Of a stretch of DNA of 64,000 bases, positions 63,054 through 64,000 are shown in pieces. The notes beneath the pieces are model-generated. The model saw only the letters and a list, made by a program, of their open reading frames with translations. It was not told the origin of the DNA and searched no databases. This stretch comes from Actinomycetes bacterium (GTDB lineage Bacteria; Actinomycetota; JAICYB01). How positions within the stretch are numbered: the first letter of the stretch is position 1; every line of letters begins with the position of its first letter. The stretch is taken from positions 1-64,000 of the forward strand of contig JAICYB010000014.1 in the NCBI GenBank assembly GCA_025934435.1, in the 5' to 3' direction. The translations under genes and the position numbers were made by a program.

Positions 63054-63457
63054 TCCACACCGCGCTGTCGGACGAACCCCTCGACACGCAGGCGATCGTC
63101 GCGCGCGTCCACACACAGGACGCGGGCGCGGTCGTCGTGTTCGAGGGACGCACCAGAGCCGAAGACGGTCTCGTCCGCCTGTCCTACGAAGCTTTCGCCG
63201 AACGCGCCGCGGCTCAGCTCGGATCGTTCGCGCGCGAGATCGCCGCGCGTGACGGCGTGAGCGGCGTCGCCGCCGCGCATCGCACGGGCGATGTGGCCGT
63301 CGGAGAAGTGTCGGTTGTCGTCGTGGTCTGCGCCGGGCACCGCGCCGAAGCGTTCGACGGCGCGCGCGATCTGATCGATCGCATCAAGGCCGAGGCCGCG
63401 ATCTGGAAGAAGGAGATCTTCGCCACGTCCGAGAAGTGGGTCGGCCTGCCTCAGTAG
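63050..63457 (+). CDS. moaE: Molybdopterin synthase catalytic subunit MoaE
   Basis: 135 residues from GTG 63050. GAVVVFEGRTR, LSYEAFAERAA, VAAAHRTGDVAVGEVSVVVV and the conserved lysine block RIKAEAAIWKKEIF are visible. It uses sulfur from MoaD thiocarboxylate to make molybdopterin from cPMP. It ends this Moco run. Confidence 0.93.
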   Translation: MIHTALSDEPLDTQAIVARVHTQDAGAVVVFEGRTRAEDGLVRLSYEAFAERAAAQLGSFAREIAARDGVSGVAAAHRTGDVAVGEVSVVVVVCAGHRAEAFDGARDLIDRIKAEAAIWKKEIFATSEKWVGLPQ

Positions 63458-63469
63458 GCTGTACCGCTC

Positions 63470-64000
63470 ATGGACCGACCGGCAGTAGTCGCGCGTGACC
63501 TGAAGAAGTCCTACGGCCGCTTCCCGGCCGTCAAGGGCGTGAACTTCACCGTCCCGTCGCAGACGTGCTTCGGCTTCCTCGGCCCGAACGGTGCCGGCAA
63601 GACGACGACGATGCGGATGATCGCGTGCACCGTCCCGCCGACGAGCGGGACGCTCGAGGTCGCCGGTCTCGATGTCACCCACGACCCGCGCGAGATCAAG
63701 TCCCGGATCGGCGTGATCCAGCAAGAGGACAACCTCGACGAAGAGATCTCCGTCATCGACAACCTGATGATCCACGCGCGATATCAAGGCGTCCCACGCA
63801 AGCAGGCGCTCGAGCGCGCGGCCGAGCTCCTCGAGTTCATCGCGCTGACCGACAAACGCGACCGCGAGATCCGCGAACTCTCCGGCGGCATGAAGCGGCG
63901 GCTCATGATCGCCCGCGCGATGCTCCACGACCCGGAGCTGCTCATCTTGGACGAACCGACGACGGGACTCGACCCGCAAGCACGTCACCTCGTGTGGGAG
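63470..64000 (+). CDS. ABC transporter ATP-binding protein (partial)
   Basis: 177 codons to the window edge. Walker A GPNGAGKTTT, Q-loop IGVIQQEDNLDEE, signature LSGGMKRRLMIARA, Walker B LLILDEPTTGLDP. This is the NodI/daunorubicin-resistance type exporter ATPase (YGRFPAVKGVNFTV start). 12 bp after moaE on the same strand; no motif suggests molybdate uptake. The permease would lie beyond the window. Confidence 0.9.
   Translation, partial: MDRPAVVARDLKKSYGRFPAVKGVNFTVPSQTCFGFLGPNGAGKTTTMRMIACTVPPTSGTLEVAGLDVTHDPREIKSRIGVIQQEDNLDEEISVIDNLMIHARYQGVPRKQALERAAELLEFIALTDKRDREIRELSGGMKRRLMIARAMLHDPELLILDEPTTGLDPQARHLVWE

Overview
The window is GC-rich, about two thirds G+C by eye, and most likely comes from a member of the Actinomycetota outside the well-studied genera. 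Four things point there: the conserved order rsmI-metG-tatD-(G5 cell-wall protein)-rsmA-ispE-tRNA-Gln-glmU-prs-rplY-pth-mfd; an mtrA-mtrB-lpqB-like operon; an actinobacterial holin-superfamily-III membrane protein; and a selenocysteine formate dehydrogenase of actinobacterial type. GTG and TTG starts and 1-4 nt stop/start overlaps (ATGA, GTGA, TTGA, TGATG) are everywhere, so long runs of genes are probably translationally coupled.

Layout. 1-141: the last codons of an IS481-type transposase. 138-15314 (minus strand): a housekeeping block for secretion folding, transcription-repair coupling, translation, PRPP and UDP-GlcNAc synthesis, isoprenoid synthesis and rRNA methylation. 15374-31909: mixed genes, including a D-threonine-aldolase-like enzyme with hisN, the MtrAB-type two-component operon with a GerMN lipoprotein, a hybrid sensor kinase, a glutamine-synthetase-like/GATase operon, and a cyclase-STAND-TPR regulator. 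At 21067-21747 a rhodanese-CBS gene is interrupted by one in-frame UGA followed by a SECIS-like hairpin; I read it as a candidate selenoprotein.

31965-34166 holds decayed material: a tRNA-Ala 3' fragment, a secreted protein, a homing-endonuclease-type fragment, and a broken VapC behind an intact-looking small antitoxin. 34237-53102 is an integrated element of about 19 kb bounded by direct repeats that include the 3' half of tRNA-Ala(CGC). It looks like a defence island: a type I restriction system (hsdMSR), an AvcD-like anti-phage deoxycytidine deaminase, an unusual XRE / unknown / TGT-like module, a HEPN protein, small paired genes, and mobility functions (DUF3631 ATPase, DnaB-N-like protein, excisionase, tyrosine integrase). 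Its codon use is visibly less GC-rich than the backbone.

53212-63457 is a formate dehydrogenase and molybdenum-cofactor cluster on the plus strand (only mobA is reversed): fdhA with selenocysteine 188 and a clear SECIS hairpin, fdhB, nrfD, mobA, moaA, fdhD, a DUF6457-like gene, moeA, a moaD-moaC in-frame fusion, mog and moaE. Together these supply and insert the Mo/W-bis-MGD cofactor of the dehydrogenase. The window ends inside an ABC transporter ATPase. selA, selB, selC and selD are not in the window.
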